64,000 bases of DNA from Bradyrhizobium sp. SZCCT0153. Its GTDB lineage: Bacteria > Pseudomonadota > Alphaproteobacteria > Rhizobiales > Xanthobacteraceae. The notes under the pieces were generated by a model. The model searched no databases. It saw nothing but the letters and a program-made list of their open reading frames with translations, and was not told the DNA's origin. Each line of letters begins with the position of its first letter. Position 1 is the first letter of the stretch. This document shows, one piece after another, positions 25,429 to 35,337 of this stretch. The position numbers were made by a program, and so were the translations under genes. The stretch is taken from NCBI RefSeq assembly GCF_018129995.1, contig NZ_JAFCKS010000001.1, forward strand, positions 1,523,001-1,587,000, in the 5' to 3' direction.

Positions 25429-27945
25429 TCATCGCTTCCGCAACGCGCGGATCGCAAGCGGCTTCAACAGCTCGGCACAGGCGAGATAGACCACGACCAG
25501 CAGCGCGACGCCGGCCATCATCATCGGTGGCGGTGCAACAAAGCCGAACCAGGCGCCGACCGGCGTAAACGGTACGATCATCGCGACCAGCAAGGCGATC
25601 AGCGAGGAGGCCGACAGCACGGGATCGGGCCAGTTGCGCCAGGGGCGGCCGTTGGTGCGGATGATGAAGATGACCAGGATCTGGGTCGCCATGGATTCGA
25701 TGAACCAGGCGGTGCGGAATTCGTCCGGTGAAGCCTTGAACAGATAGAGCAGGGCGCCAAAAGTCAGGAAGTCGAACACCGACGACAGCGGCCCCATGAT
25801 CGCGGCGAAGCGCGCCAGCCGCCTCATGCTCCACACCTGCGGCTGCGCGGTCGCCTGGCGCGAGACCTGGTCGAAGGGAATGCCGAGCTCGGAGAGATCG
25901 TAAAGCAGATTGTTGAGCAGGATCTGCGTCGGCAGCATCGGCAGGAACGGCAGCGCCATCGAGGCGATCGCCATCGACAGCATGTTGCCGAAATTCGAGC
26001 TCGCGCCCATGCGGACATATTTCAGGATGTTGGCGAAGGTGCGCCTTCCTTCCTCGACGCCGTCGGCCACCACTTCGAGGTCGGAGGCGAGCAGGATGAT
26101 GTCGGCGGCAGCCTGGGCCACGCCGGTCGCACCCTCGACCGACAGGCCGATATCGGCGACTTTCAGCGCCGGTGCGTCGTTGATGCCGTCGCCGAGGAAG
26201 CCGACCACCGCGCCGCTTGCCTGCAGCGCCTTCACGATGCGCGACTTCTGGTCGGGCGCGAGCCGGCCGAAAGCGTCGGCCGATTGCACCTGCACGGCCA
26301 GCGCATCGTCGCTGAGCTCGGCGATGTCGGCGCCCGACAGCACGCGCTCGGCATTCAGCCCGACCAGGCCGGCGAGCCGTTTCACCACCACGGGATCGTC
26401 ACCCGACAGGACCTTCAGGCGGACGCCGCCCGCCGCGAGCCGGGCAATGGCTGCTGCAGCCGTCGGCTTCGGCGGGTCGGCGAAGGCGCAAAGGCCATCG
26501 AAGACGAGTCCGGTCTCGTCCTCGGTCTCGACCTCGCGGGTTGCGCCGGTCCAGGGACGCGAGGCGATGGCGACGCAGCGCAGGCCTTCGCTCGCGAGCT
26601 GATGCACGCGCGCCAGTGCAGCGGCTCGCGCGTTGCCATCCATCACGCCGCTGCGCTGCGTCGTGCACAATTCGAGCACCGCCTCGGGCGCGCCCTTGAC
26701 GATGAGCAGTGCGCCTTCAGGACCGGTCGCGAGCACCGATCCCAGCCGCCGCGAAAAGTCGAACGCCTGCCTGCCGGCAAGCGTCCAGCCTTGCGCGGCA
26801 TCCGGCTTGCCGGCAACCAGCGCCGCATCGAGCGAGCCGCGATCGCCGCCGAGTGCCGCGGCGATGGCGCCGAGCCGCGCGGCACGGGGATCGTCCTTGC
26901 CGTCGGCATCGAGGCTCTTGGCCAGCGTGATCTCGGCCGAGGTCAACGTGCCTGTCTTGTCAGTGCACAAAACGGTCATGGCGCCGAGGTCGTGGATCGC
27001 GGCGAGGCGCTTGACGATCACCTTGCGGCCGGCCATGCGCAATGCGCCGCGCGACAGCGTCACCGTGGTGATCATCGGCAGCAGTTCCGGCGTCAGCCCG
27101 ACCGCGAGCGCGACGGCGAACAACAGCGAGTCCATCACCGGGCGGCCGAACACCACGCGGACGGTGAGCACGATCAGCACCAGCGCGAGCGTGGCGCGCG
27201 CGATCACAAGTCCGAATTCGCGCAAGTCGCGTTCGAACGGCGAGGGCGTCTGGGCCTCTGCCAATGCAGACGCCGCCGCCCCGAACACGGTGTCGCGCCC
27301 GGTGTACACGACGAGCGCAATCGCCTCGCCGGTCTGGGCCACCGCGCCGCGAAACAGCGCATTCGACGTATCGTCGGGATCGGCGCATGGTCCGGCGCGT
27401 TTCTGTACCGGGTAAGGCTCGCCGGTGAGCGCCGCCTCGCCGGCGGTGAAGGCGGTGCTCTGAAGGATCAGCGCATCCGCCGGGATGATGTCGCCGGCAC
27501 GAACGCGCAGGATATCGCCGGGGACGACCTGCTCGACGTCGATCTGGCCGAACGCGCCGCCGCGCTTGACCTCGGCCTTCAGCGCCACCGATCGTCGGAG
27601 GATATCCGCAGCCCGGACCGCGTGGCCTTCCTGGATGGTGTCGAGCCCGATCGAGAGCGTCAGGATCAGGACGATGATGAGACCGCCGATCTCGTCGCCG
27701 GTGAGCATCGAGACGATGCCGGCAAGCAGCAGGATCAGAGACAAGGGCTCCAGCAGCCGGCGCAGGATCGCGTGCATCGCACCTTCGGTGCGGGGCGGCG
27801 CGTCGCTGTTCGGCCCGAAGCGCCTGGCGCGCTCGGAGGCGTCCGCCGCAGCCAAGCCTGTGAGTCCGCAGCCCAGTCGCTTGCAAAGCTGGTCAGGTGA
27901 AAGGCGCCAGAAATGGTTGTCGGCGTGCGCTGGACTGTCCGGCAA
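25429..27945 (-). CDS. mgtA: Magnesium-type P-type ATPase (P3B, MgtA-like)
   Basis: 838 residues, slightly shorter than typical MgtA. Features in order: cation ATPase N-domain (LGCGLTGLAAADASERARRFG); actuator loop with TGE (AALTGEPYPV); TM4 ion-site motif AVGLTPELLPMI at 281-292; phosphorylation motif DKTGTLT with Asp329; KGAPE in the nucleotide domain; GDGINDAPAL hinge; six C-terminal membrane helices. The TM4 sequence with TPE..P is diagnostic of MgtA/MgtB. It imports Mg2+ down its gradient with ATP hydrolysis. A FixK2-type box lies about 70 bases upstream. No mgtC or leader ORF was seen. Confidence 0.9.
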   Translation of the reverse strand: MPDSPAHADNHFWRLSPDQLCKRLGCGLTGLAAADASERARRFGPNSDAPPRTEGAMHAILRRLLEPLSLILLLAGIVSMLTGDEIGGLIIVLILTLSIGLDTIQEGHAVRAADILRRSVALKAEVKRGGAFGQIDVEQVVPGDILRVRAGDIIPADALILQSTAFTAGEAALTGEPYPVQKRAGPCADPDDTSNALFRGAVAQTGEAIALVVYTGRDTVFGAAASALAEAQTPSPFERDLREFGLVIARATLALVLIVLTVRVVFGRPVMDSLLFAVALAVGLTPELLPMITTVTLSRGALRMAGRKVIVKRLAAIHDLGAMTVLCTDKTGTLTSAEITLAKSLDADGKDDPRAARLGAIAAALGGDRGSLDAALVAGKPDAAQGWTLAGRQAFDFSRRLGSVLATGPEGALLIVKGAPEAVLELCTTQRSGVMDGNARAAALARVHQLASEGLRCVAIASRPWTGATREVETEDETGLVFDGLCAFADPPKPTAAAAIARLAAGGVRLKVLSGDDPVVVKRLAGLVGLNAERVLSGADIAELSDDALAVQVQSADAFGRLAPDQKSRIVKALQASGAVVGFLGDGINDAPALKVADIGLSVEGATGVAQAAADIILLASDLEVVADGVEEGRRTFANILKYVRMGASSNFGNMLSMAIASMALPFLPMLPTQILLNNLLYDLSELGIPFDQVSRQATAQPQVWSMRRLARFAAIMGPLSSVFDFLTFGALLYLFKASPDEFRTAWFIESMATQILVIFIIRTNGRPWRNWPDPVLSASSLIALLVAMIVPFTPVGAWFGFVAPPPMMMAGVALLVVVYLACAELLKPLAIRALRKR

Positions 27946-28008
27946 GGCGAGGCTCCCGCTTCATGGCGTCTCGTTGGAGGCAGATGCCTCGAAATTCGGG
28001 GTAGCCTG

Positions 28009-28022
28009 TTGACCTGCCGCAA
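28009..28022. promoter_or_regulatory. FixK2-type box between mgtA-like and export operon
   Basis: TTGACCTGCCGCAA fits TTG[AC]-N6-[TG]CAA. Its centre lies about 70 bases upstream of the mgtA-like ATG and 131 upstream of the HlyD gene. A class II promoter centred 40 bases upstream of transcription would suit the mgtA-like gene. A few chance matches are expected in 64 kb, so confidence is modest. Confidence 0.35.
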
Positions 28023-28146
28023 TCTGGGATGCCGGGGGGCGGGCTAGCTTTGCCGGCAATCAAGCCCGGCCTTCGCCAGGGCGACAATCGAAATCGAGAT
28101 AAGGACGAATCCGCCGGCCGGTTCGGCGGGATTCGGATGGCGTTTC

Positions 28147-29415
28147 ATGGTCGAGCACGCAATGGTTCTGCCGCAGCACAAGAGCCGGTTCTCTGTCGCG
28201 GCGTTGTGGTCGGGATTTCTCGGTCACAAATGGTTCATTCTCGCGGTCGTCGTTCTGCTGGGCTTTGCGGCCTGGCAAAGCGTGCGTGCGGTCCTCGGGC
28301 CAGCCGTCGTGGTCGATCCGGTCAAGAGCGGCCGCCTGGTCGAGACGGTGGTGGCGAGCGGCCATGTCGAGACGCCGTTCCGGGTCGAGATCGGCAGCCA
28401 GCTCACCGGCACGGTGCAGGATGTGCTGGTGCAGCAAGGTGAAAAGGTCACCAAGGGCCAGCCCCTGATCTCGCTGGAAGCGCGCGAACTGAAAGCCAGC
28501 GTGGTGCAGGCGCAAGGCGCGGTGGCCCAGGCCGAAGCGCGCATCAGGCAGCTCGAGGAATTGACGTTGCCTTCGGCCAACGAGGCGTTGACGCAGGCCA
28601 AGGCGACCCTGCGCAACGCCCAGCAGACCTACGACCGTACCGCGCAGCTCGAACACAACGGCTATGCCACGCGCGCCGCGCTCGACGATGCGCAGAAGAC
28701 CCTCGACGTCGCCCGCGCCCAGATGCGCTCGGCGGAATTCCAGGTCTATACCGCAAGTCCCGGCGGCAGCGACTACGTGATGGCGCAGACCCTGCTGAAC
28801 CAGGCTCGCGCCAATCTCGACACCGCCGAATCCCGCCTCGGCTACGCGACGATCGCCGCGCCCCGCGACGGCGTCCTGATCACGCGCAGCGTCGAGCGCG
28901 GCACCGTGGTGCAGCCCGGCAAGGCGCTCCTCGTGCTCGCGCCGGCCGGCGACGCCCAGCTCGTGATGCAGATTGACGAGCGTAATCTCGGCAAGATCGC
29001 GCTCGGGCAGAAGGCGATCGCCTCGGCCGACGCCTATCCGGATCGGCGCTTCGCCGCCGTGATCACCTACATCAATCCCGGCGTCGACATTTCGCGCGCA
29101 TCGGTCGAGGTGAAGCTGACGGTCGCCGACGCGCCGGACTATCTGCGCCAGGACATGACCGTCTCGGTCGATATCGAGGTCGCCGCCCGGGACGATGCGC
29201 TGATCCTGCCGTTGCGCTCGGTGCACGACGTCCTGTCGGCCAACCCCTGGGTGCTCGGCATCAAGGACGGTCGCGCCGGCCGGCGCCCGGTGAAGATCGG
29301 CCTGCACGGCAACAGCCATATCGAGATCGTCGACGGCCTCGCCGCCGGCGACGTCGCGATTCCGCAGAGTTCCGGCGTCCTGACCGGGCAGCGCGTACGG
29401 CCTGTCCTGCAATGA
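28147..29415 (+). CDS. HlyD/MacA-type periplasmic adaptor
   Basis: 422 residues: an N-terminal membrane anchor (about 25-45, KWFILAVVVLLGFAAW), a biotinyl-lipoyl-like half (VRIGSQLTGTVQDVLVQQGEKVTKGQPL), a coiled-coil hairpin about 115-200, and the second lipoyl half and beta barrel. It links an inner-membrane ABC exporter to the outer membrane. The next two genes overlap it and each other, giving the order adaptor, permease, ATPase, the same as in DevBCA exporters. ATGs at 28147 and 28162 are both possible starts. Confidence 0.9.
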   Translation: MVEHAMVLPQHKSRFSVAALWSGFLGHKWFILAVVVLLGFAAWQSVRAVLGPAVVVDPVKSGRLVETVVASGHVETPFRVEIGSQLTGTVQDVLVQQGEKVTKGQPLISLEARELKASVVQAQGAVAQAEARIRQLEELTLPSANEALTQAKATLRNAQQTYDRTAQLEHNGYATRAALDDAQKTLDVARAQMRSAEFQVYTASPGGSDYVMAQTLLNQARANLDTAESRLGYATIAAPRDGVLITRSVERGTVVQPGKALLVLAPAGDAQLVMQIDERNLGKIALGQKAIASADAYPDRRFAAVITYINPGVDISRASVEVKLTVADAPDYLRQDMTVSVDIEVAARDDALILPLRSVHDVLSANPWVLGIKDGRAGRRPVKIGLHGNSHIEIVDGLAAGDVAIPQSSGVLTGQRVRPVLQ

Positions 29416-30638
29416 ACCATTGGCTGCCGATCGAGTGGACCATGGCGGTGCGCTTCCTGCGCGAAGGCCGGCTCCAGACCATCTTCATCATCGGCGGCAT
29501 ATCGATCGGCGTCGGCGTCATCGTCTTCATGTCGGCCATGCTGGCGGGGCTCCAGGCGAACTTCATCAAACGTGTGCTGACGTCGCAGCCGCAGATCCAG
29601 CTGCTCGCGCCGGATCAGATCGCGCGCCCGCTGCGCAACGGTCCGGGCGAGATCGAGGATCCGGCGGTGCAGCGTCCGAGCCAGCGGGTGATCTCGATCG
29701 ATCAATGGCCGAAGATCAGGAACCAGATGCAGGCGATGCCCGAGGTGGTCGCGGTATCGCCGACGATTCTCGGCTCGGTGCTCGCGATCCGCGGCGACGC
29801 CAGCCGCTCGGTGAATCTGTCGGGCATCGAGCCGGACTCCTACTTCAAGATCGTCAAGGTGCCCGACTATATCGTCGCCGGCGAGCCCCGCCTGACCAGC
29901 GAGGACGTCATCGTCGGCATCGAGCTCGCGAGGGAGCTGGGCGCGAGCGTCGGCGACAAGCTCAACATTCGCGCCGCGTCCGGCGCCACACGCGTGCTCA
30001 CGATCTCCGGTCTCGTCGACCTCGGCAACAAGAGCGCCAACCAGCGCATCTGCTATGCGGCACTGCGCACCGCGCAATCGCTGCTCGGCATGATCGGCGG
30101 CATCACCACCATCGACATCACGGTCAACGACATCTACGCGGCCGAGAACATCGCCCAGCGCATCCAGGCCGCCAACGTGGTCGAAGCCGACAGCTGGATC
30201 AAGACCAACGCGCAGTTCTTCAGCGCAGTACAGGCCCAGCAGAACACCAACACCCTGATCCGCCTGTTTGTCGGGCTCTCGGTCGCATTCGGCATCGCGG
30301 CCGTGCTGGTCGTCTCGGTGATCCAGCGCTCCAAGGATATCGGTATCCTGCGCGCGATGGGGACGTCACGCGGCCAGGTCCTGCGGGTGTTCCTGATCCA
30401 GGGCGGGCTGCTCGGCTTCGTCGGCTCGCTGTTCGGTGCCGCGATGGGCGCCTTCGCGCTGGTCTATTGGCATTCGGTCGCGCGCCAGGCCGACGGCACC
30501 GAATTGTTTCCGCTGATCCTGGAGCGAAGCCTGTTCGCGTACACGGCGCTGCTCGCCACCGTCACGGGCCTGCTGGCCGCGATGGCCCCGGCGGTGCGCG
30601 CCGCCAAGCTCGATCCGGTGGTGGCGATCCGTGGCTAG
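29412..30638 (+). CDS. FtsX/MacB-type ABC exporter permease
   Basis: 408 residues with one N-terminal and three C-terminal membrane segments enclosing a large periplasmic MacB_PCD domain (about 45-260). The last part shows the FtsX pattern [26 protein letters not shown]. Its start overlaps the adaptor stop as ATGA, so translation is coupled. This protein lacks the fused ATPase of true MacB; the ATPase is the next gene. Confidence 0.92.
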   Translation: MNHWLPIEWTMAVRFLREGRLQTIFIIGGISIGVGVIVFMSAMLAGLQANFIKRVLTSQPQIQLLAPDQIARPLRNGPGEIEDPAVQRPSQRVISIDQWPKIRNQMQAMPEVVAVSPTILGSVLAIRGDASRSVNLSGIEPDSYFKIVKVPDYIVAGEPRLTSEDVIVGIELARELGASVGDKLNIRAASGATRVLTISGLVDLGNKSANQRICYAALRTAQSLLGMIGGITTIDITVNDIYAAENIAQRIQAANVVEADSWIKTNAQFFSAVQAQQNTNTLIRLFVGLSVAFGIAAVLVVSVIQRSKDIGILRAMGTSRGQVLRVFLIQGGLLGFVGSLFGAAMGAFALVYWHSVARQADGTELFPLILERSLFAYTALLATVTGLLAAMAPAVRAAKLDPVVAIRG

Positions 30639-31314
30639 CGTAATCCTGAAGCTCGAACGGGTGTGCAAGGCCTACAATGTCGGTCTGCCGACGGAGACCG
30701 AGGTGCTGCACGACATCGACCTCGAACTCAATCATGGCGAGTTCCTGGCGCTGATCGGCCCGTCCGGCTCCGGCAAGAGCACACTGCTCAACATCGTCGG
30801 CCTGCTCGACCGGCCGACCTCGGGCCGGCTGCTGATCAAGGGCCAGGACACGGCTGTCCTCGGCGATACCGAGGTCACGCATCTGCGCGGCCACACCATC
30901 GGCTTCGTGTTCCAGCACCACCTGCTGATCTCGGCCTTCACGGCACGGGAGAACGTCATGATGCCGATGCTGGCAGACCGCGGGTATCCGTCTGCGGAGA
31001 TCGAGGCGCGGGCGGACCGGCTGCTGGCGCAAGTGGGTCTGGAGAAATTCGCCGGCAACCTCGCCAACAACATGTCGGGCGGCCAGCAACAGCGCGTGGC
31101 AGTGGCGCGCGCGCTCGCCATGAGCCCCGACCTCGTTCTGGCGGACGAGCCGACCGGCAATCTCGACACCAGATCGGCCGATGCCGTGTTCGAGCTGATG
31201 CGGCAGGTCAACCGCGACAGCGGCACGAGCTTCCTGCTGGTGACCCATAATATGGATCTGGCCCGGCGCTGCGACCGCATCATCGAAGTGGTCGACGGCC
31301 GCATCCGGGCCTAA
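30631..31314 (+). CDS. ABC exporter ATPase, LolD/MacB type
   Basis: 227 residues from a GTG that overlaps the permease stop by eight bases. Walker [10 protein letters not shown] is at 43-51, the signature [16 protein letters not shown] is complete, Walker B is LVLADEPTG, and the switch His is in LVTHNMD. It powers the HlyD-permease unit. The substrate is unknown; relatives move lipoproteins, glycolipids, peptides or macrolides. Confidence 0.94.
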   Translation: MASVILKLERVCKAYNVGLPTETEVLHDIDLELNHGEFLALIGPSGSGKSTLLNIVGLLDRPTSGRLLIKGQDTAVLGDTEVTHLRGHTIGFVFQHHLLISAFTARENVMMPMLADRGYPSAEIEARADRLLAQVGLEKFAGNLANNMSGGQQQRVAVARALAMSPDLVLADEPTGNLDTRSADAVFELMRQVNRDSGTSFLLVTHNMDLARRCDRIIEVVDGRIRA

Positions 31315-31512
31315 CGTCGTAGAGCCCGTCTGACAAAGCGGATTTTTAGGGGATATCAAGGGCTTGGATAGGGCATTGGGCCCCGAAAAAGCCCCGTTCT
31401 TGCTTGCTTACAGAGGCCGCATCCTTTATCCGGGTGGCTGCCTCGCGTTGGAGCGGCCCCGGCCGTGATTGGGCTGGGCGCATCTAACAGATTGCATAGG
31501 GATTACCCGCGA

Positions 31513-32805
31513 ATGGCCAATGTTGTCGTCGTCGGCGCCCAGTGGGGCGACGAAGGAAAGGGCAAGATCGTCGACTGGTTGTCGGAGCAGGCGGACATCG
31601 TCGTCCGCTTCCAGGGCGGCCATAACGCCGGCCATACCCTGGTGATCAACGGCAAGACCTACAAGCTCGCGCTGCTGCCGTCCGGCGTGCTGCGCGACCA
31701 GAAGCTGTCGGTGATCGGCAACGGCGTCGTGTTCGATCCCGCCGCCTTCCTCGACGAGGTCACCAAGCTGCGGTCGCAGGGCGTCGCGGTCAGCCCGGAC
31801 AATCTGCGGGTCGCCGAGAACGTCACCCTGATCCTGCCGCTGCACCGTGAACTCGATGCCTTGCGCGAGTCCTCCAACGCGGCGACCGCGATCGGCACCA
31901 CCCGCCGCGGCATCGGCCCGGCCTACGAGGACAAGGTCGGCCGCCGCGCCATTCGCCTGATGGACCTCGCCGATCTCGACACCCTCCCGCACAAGATCGA
32001 CCGGCTGCTGGCGCATCACAACGCTTTGCGCCGCGGCCTCAATCTGCCGGAGTTCGACGGCAAGGAGATCCTGAAGGAGTTGACCGCGTTCGCGCCGCAA
32101 TTGCTGCCCTATGCCGAGACGGTGTGGCGGCTGCTCGATATCAAGCGCCGCGAAGGCAAGCGCATGCTGTTCGAAGGCGCGCAGGGCGCGCTGCTCGACG
32201 TCGATCACGGCACCTATCCTTACGTCACCTCGTCGAACACTGTGGCGGCGCAGGCCGCGACCGGCTCGGGCCTTGGCCCCGGCGCGGTCGGCTATGTGCT
32301 CGGCCTGTGCAAGGCCTATACGACCCGCGTCGGCCAGGGCCCGTTCCCGACCGAGCAGGACAACGAGACCGGCCGCAAGATCGGCGAGCGCGGCCGCGAG
32401 TTCGGCACCAATACCGGGCGTCCGCGCCGCTGCGGCTGGTTCGATGCGGTTCTGGTCCGCCAGGCGGTCCGGACCTGCGGCATCAACGGTCTGGCGCTGA
32501 CCAAGCTCGACATCCTCGACGGCTTTGACACGATAGAGGTCTGCACCGGCTATCGGCTCGACGGCAAGGAGATCGATCATTTCCCGGCCGGCGAGGGGGC
32601 CCAGGCCCGGGTCGAGCCGATCTACGAAACCATCGAGGGCTGGAAGGAGCCGACCGCGGGTGCGAGGTCCTGGGCTCAGTTGCCGGCCCAGGCCATCAAA
32701 TATGTCCGCCGGATCGAGGAATTGGTGGGCTGCCCGGTGGCGCTGCTTTCCACCAGCCCCGAACGCGAGGATACTATCCTGGTGCAAAATCCGTTCGAGG
32801 CTTAA
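31513..32805 (+). CDS. purA: Adenylosuccinate synthetase
   Basis: 430 residues, the normal length. It begins [23 protein letters not shown], with the catalytic Asp and GTP P-loop of the family, then [18 protein letters not shown] and [12 protein letters not shown]. It makes adenylosuccinate from IMP, Asp and GTP in AMP synthesis. The ATG at 31513 gives the universal N-terminus, so the frame open from 31465 is longer than the gene. About 200 bases of non-coding leader precede it with nothing recognised. Confidence 0.98.
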   Translation: MANVVVVGAQWGDEGKGKIVDWLSEQADIVVRFQGGHNAGHTLVINGKTYKLALLPSGVLRDQKLSVIGNGVVFDPAAFLDEVTKLRSQGVAVSPDNLRVAENVTLILPLHRELDALRESSNAATAIGTTRRGIGPAYEDKVGRRAIRLMDLADLDTLPHKIDRLLAHHNALRRGLNLPEFDGKEILKELTAFAPQLLPYAETVWRLLDIKRREGKRMLFEGAQGALLDVDHGTYPYVTSSNTVAAQAATGSGLGPGAVGYVLGLCKAYTTRVGQGPFPTEQDNETGRKIGERGREFGTNTGRPRRCGWFDAVLVRQAVRTCGINGLALTKLDILDGFDTIEVCTGYRLDGKEIDHFPAGEGAQARVEPIYETIEGWKEPTAGARSWAQLPAQAIKYVRRIEELVGCPVALLSTSPEREDTILVQNPFEA

Positions 32806-32841
32806 CGATATCTTACCGGGACGTGCGCTAGTTGAGTTGAA

Positions 32842-34458
32842 ATGGCTGATTATTATCCGCTGATCGCCCGCGCTATTGCCGCCCTGGACCCCAACGCTCC
32901 CGGCGAAAGCCGTCGCGCGCTCTATGAGCGGGCGCGCACGGCGCTGATCGCACAGCTGCGCAGCGTGCAGCCGCCGCTCTCCGAATCCGAGATCACCCGC
33001 GAACGGCTGTCGCTGGAAGAGGCCGTCCGCAAGGTCGAATCGGAAGCTGCCCAGCGTGCCCGCGAAGCCTCGCGCCCCGGTGGCGGCACGCGCAGCGGCG
33101 GCAGTGGCGATGCCTTCCGCCGTGCCAGCACCCGCGCCGCCGATGGCAACTCGCCCGCCGCCCAAACCGCTGCCCCGCCACGCGCCCGTCCGGCCCCGCC
33201 GCCGCCGCGCGCCGACCGGCCGTCCTTCAACGTCGATGACCAGGGCGATGCCCAGCGTCCGCCGCGCGCCCCCCGTTTCGACGCGCCGCGCCAGCCGGGT
33301 CCTTCGGCCCCGCCGCCGATGCCCGAGCCGCCGGCGCCTGCCGGACGTGATCGCGCCGGTGGGCGCCGTTCCCCGGACATGGGATCCGCGCCGCCGCCTG
33401 CACCGGGTGTGCGCGGCTTCCGCGACATCACGGCCGACGCCAACGATCTCGGCGGTGCCGCCGCGCAGGCCAACCGTGCCGCGCGCCGCACCTACGCCAA
33501 CGTGCCCTCGCCCTCGCCGGAATTCGACCGGCTCGAGCCGAGCCTGGAGAATCGCGCCGCCGGGGTGGACGCGCCGTATTCCTACGACGAATCGATCGAG
33601 GAGGCCGAGCGCTACGCGCCGCAGTCGCAGCCGCCGCGTCCGCACATTCCGGTTCTCGACCGCGATCCCAAGAAGAAGCGCGCCCGCACCGGCTCCGTGT
33701 TTCCGTTCAAGAGCGCGATCGCCGTCGGCATCGTGCTGATCCTGGTCGGCGCCGGCATCCTCTGGGGCAAGCAGCTGGTCCAGACCGCGAGCGGCCTGCT
33801 CAAGTCCTCGCCGACGCAGGTCGTGGAAGCGCCGAAGGATACGTCCCAGCCGCAGAGCAAGCCGAAGATTCCGGATCGCGTCGGCCAGCCTTCGGCCAGC
33901 GACCAGCCGATCGCGCCGGTGGCGCAGAAGGTCGTGCTCTATGACGAGGATCCGTCCGATCCGAAGGGCAAGCAATATGTCGGCTCGGTGGTGTGGCGGC
34001 TCGAGCCGATCAAGGCCTCGGGCGCCCAGAAGGCCGACGTCGCCGTGCGCGCCGACATCGAGATTCCCGACCGAAAGTTCAAGATGACGATGTCGTTCCG
34101 CCGCAACACCGATTCGTCGCTCCCGGCGAGCCACACCGCGGAGCTGACCTTCATCCTGCCGCAGGATTTTCCGGGCGGCAGCGTCTCCAACGTGCCGGGC
34201 ATCCTGATGAAGTCGAACGAGCAGGCCCGCGGCACCCCGCTCGCAGGGCTCGCGGTCAAGGTCACCGACGGCTTCTTCCTGGTCGGCCTCTCCAATGTCG
34301 ACGCCGACCGCAGCCGCAACGTTCAGCTCCTGAAGGAGCGCTCCTGGTTCGACGTGCCCCTGGTCTACGCCAACCAGCGCCGCGCCATCATCGCCATCGA
34401 GAAGGGCGCTCCCGGCGAGCGCGCCTTCAACGACGCGTTCGCGCAGTGGGGCGACTAG
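32842..34458 (+). CDS. Unknown proline-rich single-pass membrane protein
   Basis: 538 residues. Residues 1-75 form a charged helical domain (YYPLIARAIAALDPNAPGES). Then comes about 200 residues of Pro/Ala/Arg low-complexity linker, a basic KKKRAR stop, one membrane segment (about 291-309, AIAVGIVLILVGAGILWG), and a C-terminal domain of about 200 residues ending AFNDAFAQWGD. I infer that the N-terminus is cytosolic and the C-terminal domain periplasmic. No known family recognised beyond related alphaproteobacterial hypothetical proteins. It follows purA by 36 bases and may be co-transcribed. Confidence 0.85.
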   Translation: MADYYPLIARAIAALDPNAPGESRRALYERARTALIAQLRSVQPPLSESEITRERLSLEEAVRKVESEAAQRAREASRPGGGTRSGGSGDAFRRASTRAADGNSPAAQTAAPPRARPAPPPPRADRPSFNVDDQGDAQRPPRAPRFDAPRQPGPSAPPPMPEPPAPAGRDRAGGRRSPDMGSAPPPAPGVRGFRDITADANDLGGAAAQANRAARRTYANVPSPSPEFDRLEPSLENRAAGVDAPYSYDESIEEAERYAPQSQPPRPHIPVLDRDPKKKRARTGSVFPFKSAIAVGIVLILVGAGILWGKQLVQTASGLLKSSPTQVVEAPKDTSQPQSKPKIPDRVGQPSASDQPIAPVAQKVVLYDEDPSDPKGKQYVGSVVWRLEPIKASGAQKADVAVRADIEIPDRKFKMTMSFRRNTDSSLPASHTAELTFILPQDFPGGSVSNVPGILMKSNEQARGTPLAGLAVKVTDGFFLVGLSNVDADRSRNVQLLKERSWFDVPLVYANQRRAIIAIEKGAPGERAFNDAFAQWGD

Positions 34459-34468
34459 GGTAGCTGAT

Positions 34469-34496
34469 GTTCACCTCTCCTTCCGGAGAGGTGAAC
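34469..34496. terminator. Twelve-base perfect hairpin
   Basis: GTTCACCTCTCC (34469-34480), TTCC loop, GGAGAGGTGAAC (34485-34496), starting ten bases after the stop of the proline-rich protein gene and facing the convergent Cys-rich gene. No T run, but stability and position suggest a bidirectional terminator. Confidence 0.6.
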
Positions 34497-34532
34497 TGAC
34501 CTCTCGACGATCCAACCGAAATTGAACCGCGC

Positions 34533-34808
34533 CTATTGTGCAGCCGCTTCCCGCTTGCGCGATGTTGCTGCGGCTGCGTGCTCACGGTCCATCACGGCGC
34601 GGCAGCCGGGGCTGACCTGCGCCTTTTTCTGCACCATGCACGACCGGATCCTCGGGATGTCGGGGATCTCGCTGGAGCACAGCCGCATCGCGTCGCCCGA
34701 GCACATCTGCTGCGCTTCGGACGAGAAGGCCTGGCCGGGTGATGTCTGGAGGGTGATGGCGGCGGTGGCGACGGCGAAGAGAGTTGCGATTGTCTGGTAG
34801 CGTGTCAT
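34533..34808 (-). CDS. Small exported Cys-rich-repeat protein (first copy)
   Basis: 91 residues: signal peptide (MTRYQTIATLFAVATAAITLQ...GQA), then one Cys-rich unit with C36-x7-C44-x12-C57-x11-C69. The pattern (CSGDAMRLCSSEIP...SCMVQKKAQVSPGCRAVM) matches the cysteine-rich repeat of the GLG1/PF00839 type, found in many small exported rhizobial proteins. It is probably periplasmic with two disulfides; the function is unknown. A second copy with the same Cys spacing lies at 35338-35580. Confidence 0.75.
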   Translation of the reverse strand: MTRYQTIATLFAVATAAITLQTSPGQAFSSEAQQMCSGDAMRLCSSEIPDIPRIRSCMVQKKAQVSPGCRAVMDREHAAAATSRKREAAAQ

Positions 34809-35069
34809 GCGGAATGCGTCCCCGAGTTCCGTGGGCTTGAGCCACTTGGTTTTTGGGGCGCCGCACGCGGCTTGATCTGCCGCATGTTACAGCCTTCACG
34901 CCGGGAACATTAATCCCGCATGTGGTCGCTCGATCTCTCGTGATGTTCGAATCGAAAAGTGCTGCGCCGCCCGAGCGAAGTATGCGCCATTGTCACGCAG
35001 CTGCAATGGCAAGCCAAAAGGATTTCCCGATTGTTGCGCGCACGTCACGCACAATGCGGGCGCGCGCGA

Positions 35070-35300
35070 TCAGGTCAAACGATCGGAGGATACGCTCGCT
35101 TGTTCGGCGTCGCTCGCGCCAAGCGCCGCGGGATGCTCCTCGACCGCCGTCACGCCCTTGGCCGTGAGCTCGAACAGGTCGCCGTCCTTCGTCACATAGC
35201 CGTCGGCGATCAATTGTCCCACCTTGCCTTGCCGATCGTCGGCGAAGGCGACCGATTGGCTGATGTCCCTGAGGATCGAAAGCTGTTCGTCGCGCAACAT
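35070..35300 (-). CDS. Small unknown protein, winged-helix-like
   Basis: 76 residues, cytosolic, acidic. The segment LIADGYVTKDGDLFELTAKGVTAVEEH resembles the wing of a winged-helix fold, as seen in many small uncharacterised proteins of this genus. GGAGAG lies about eight bases before the ATG. It sits between the two Cys-rich genes on the same strand. No function assigned. Confidence 0.6.
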   Translation of the reverse strand: MLRDEQLSILRDISQSVAFADDRQGKVGQLIADGYVTKDGDLFELTAKGVTAVEEHPAALGASDAEQASVSSDRLT

Positions 35301-35337
35301 GGATTCACTCTCCGTTCACCGGGAATGGTTCCGGTCC

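Noticed and set aside
31315..31512. Possible purine riboswitch in the purA leader
   Set aside because: No conserved purine-aptamer loops were visible, and such aptamers are rare in this group.
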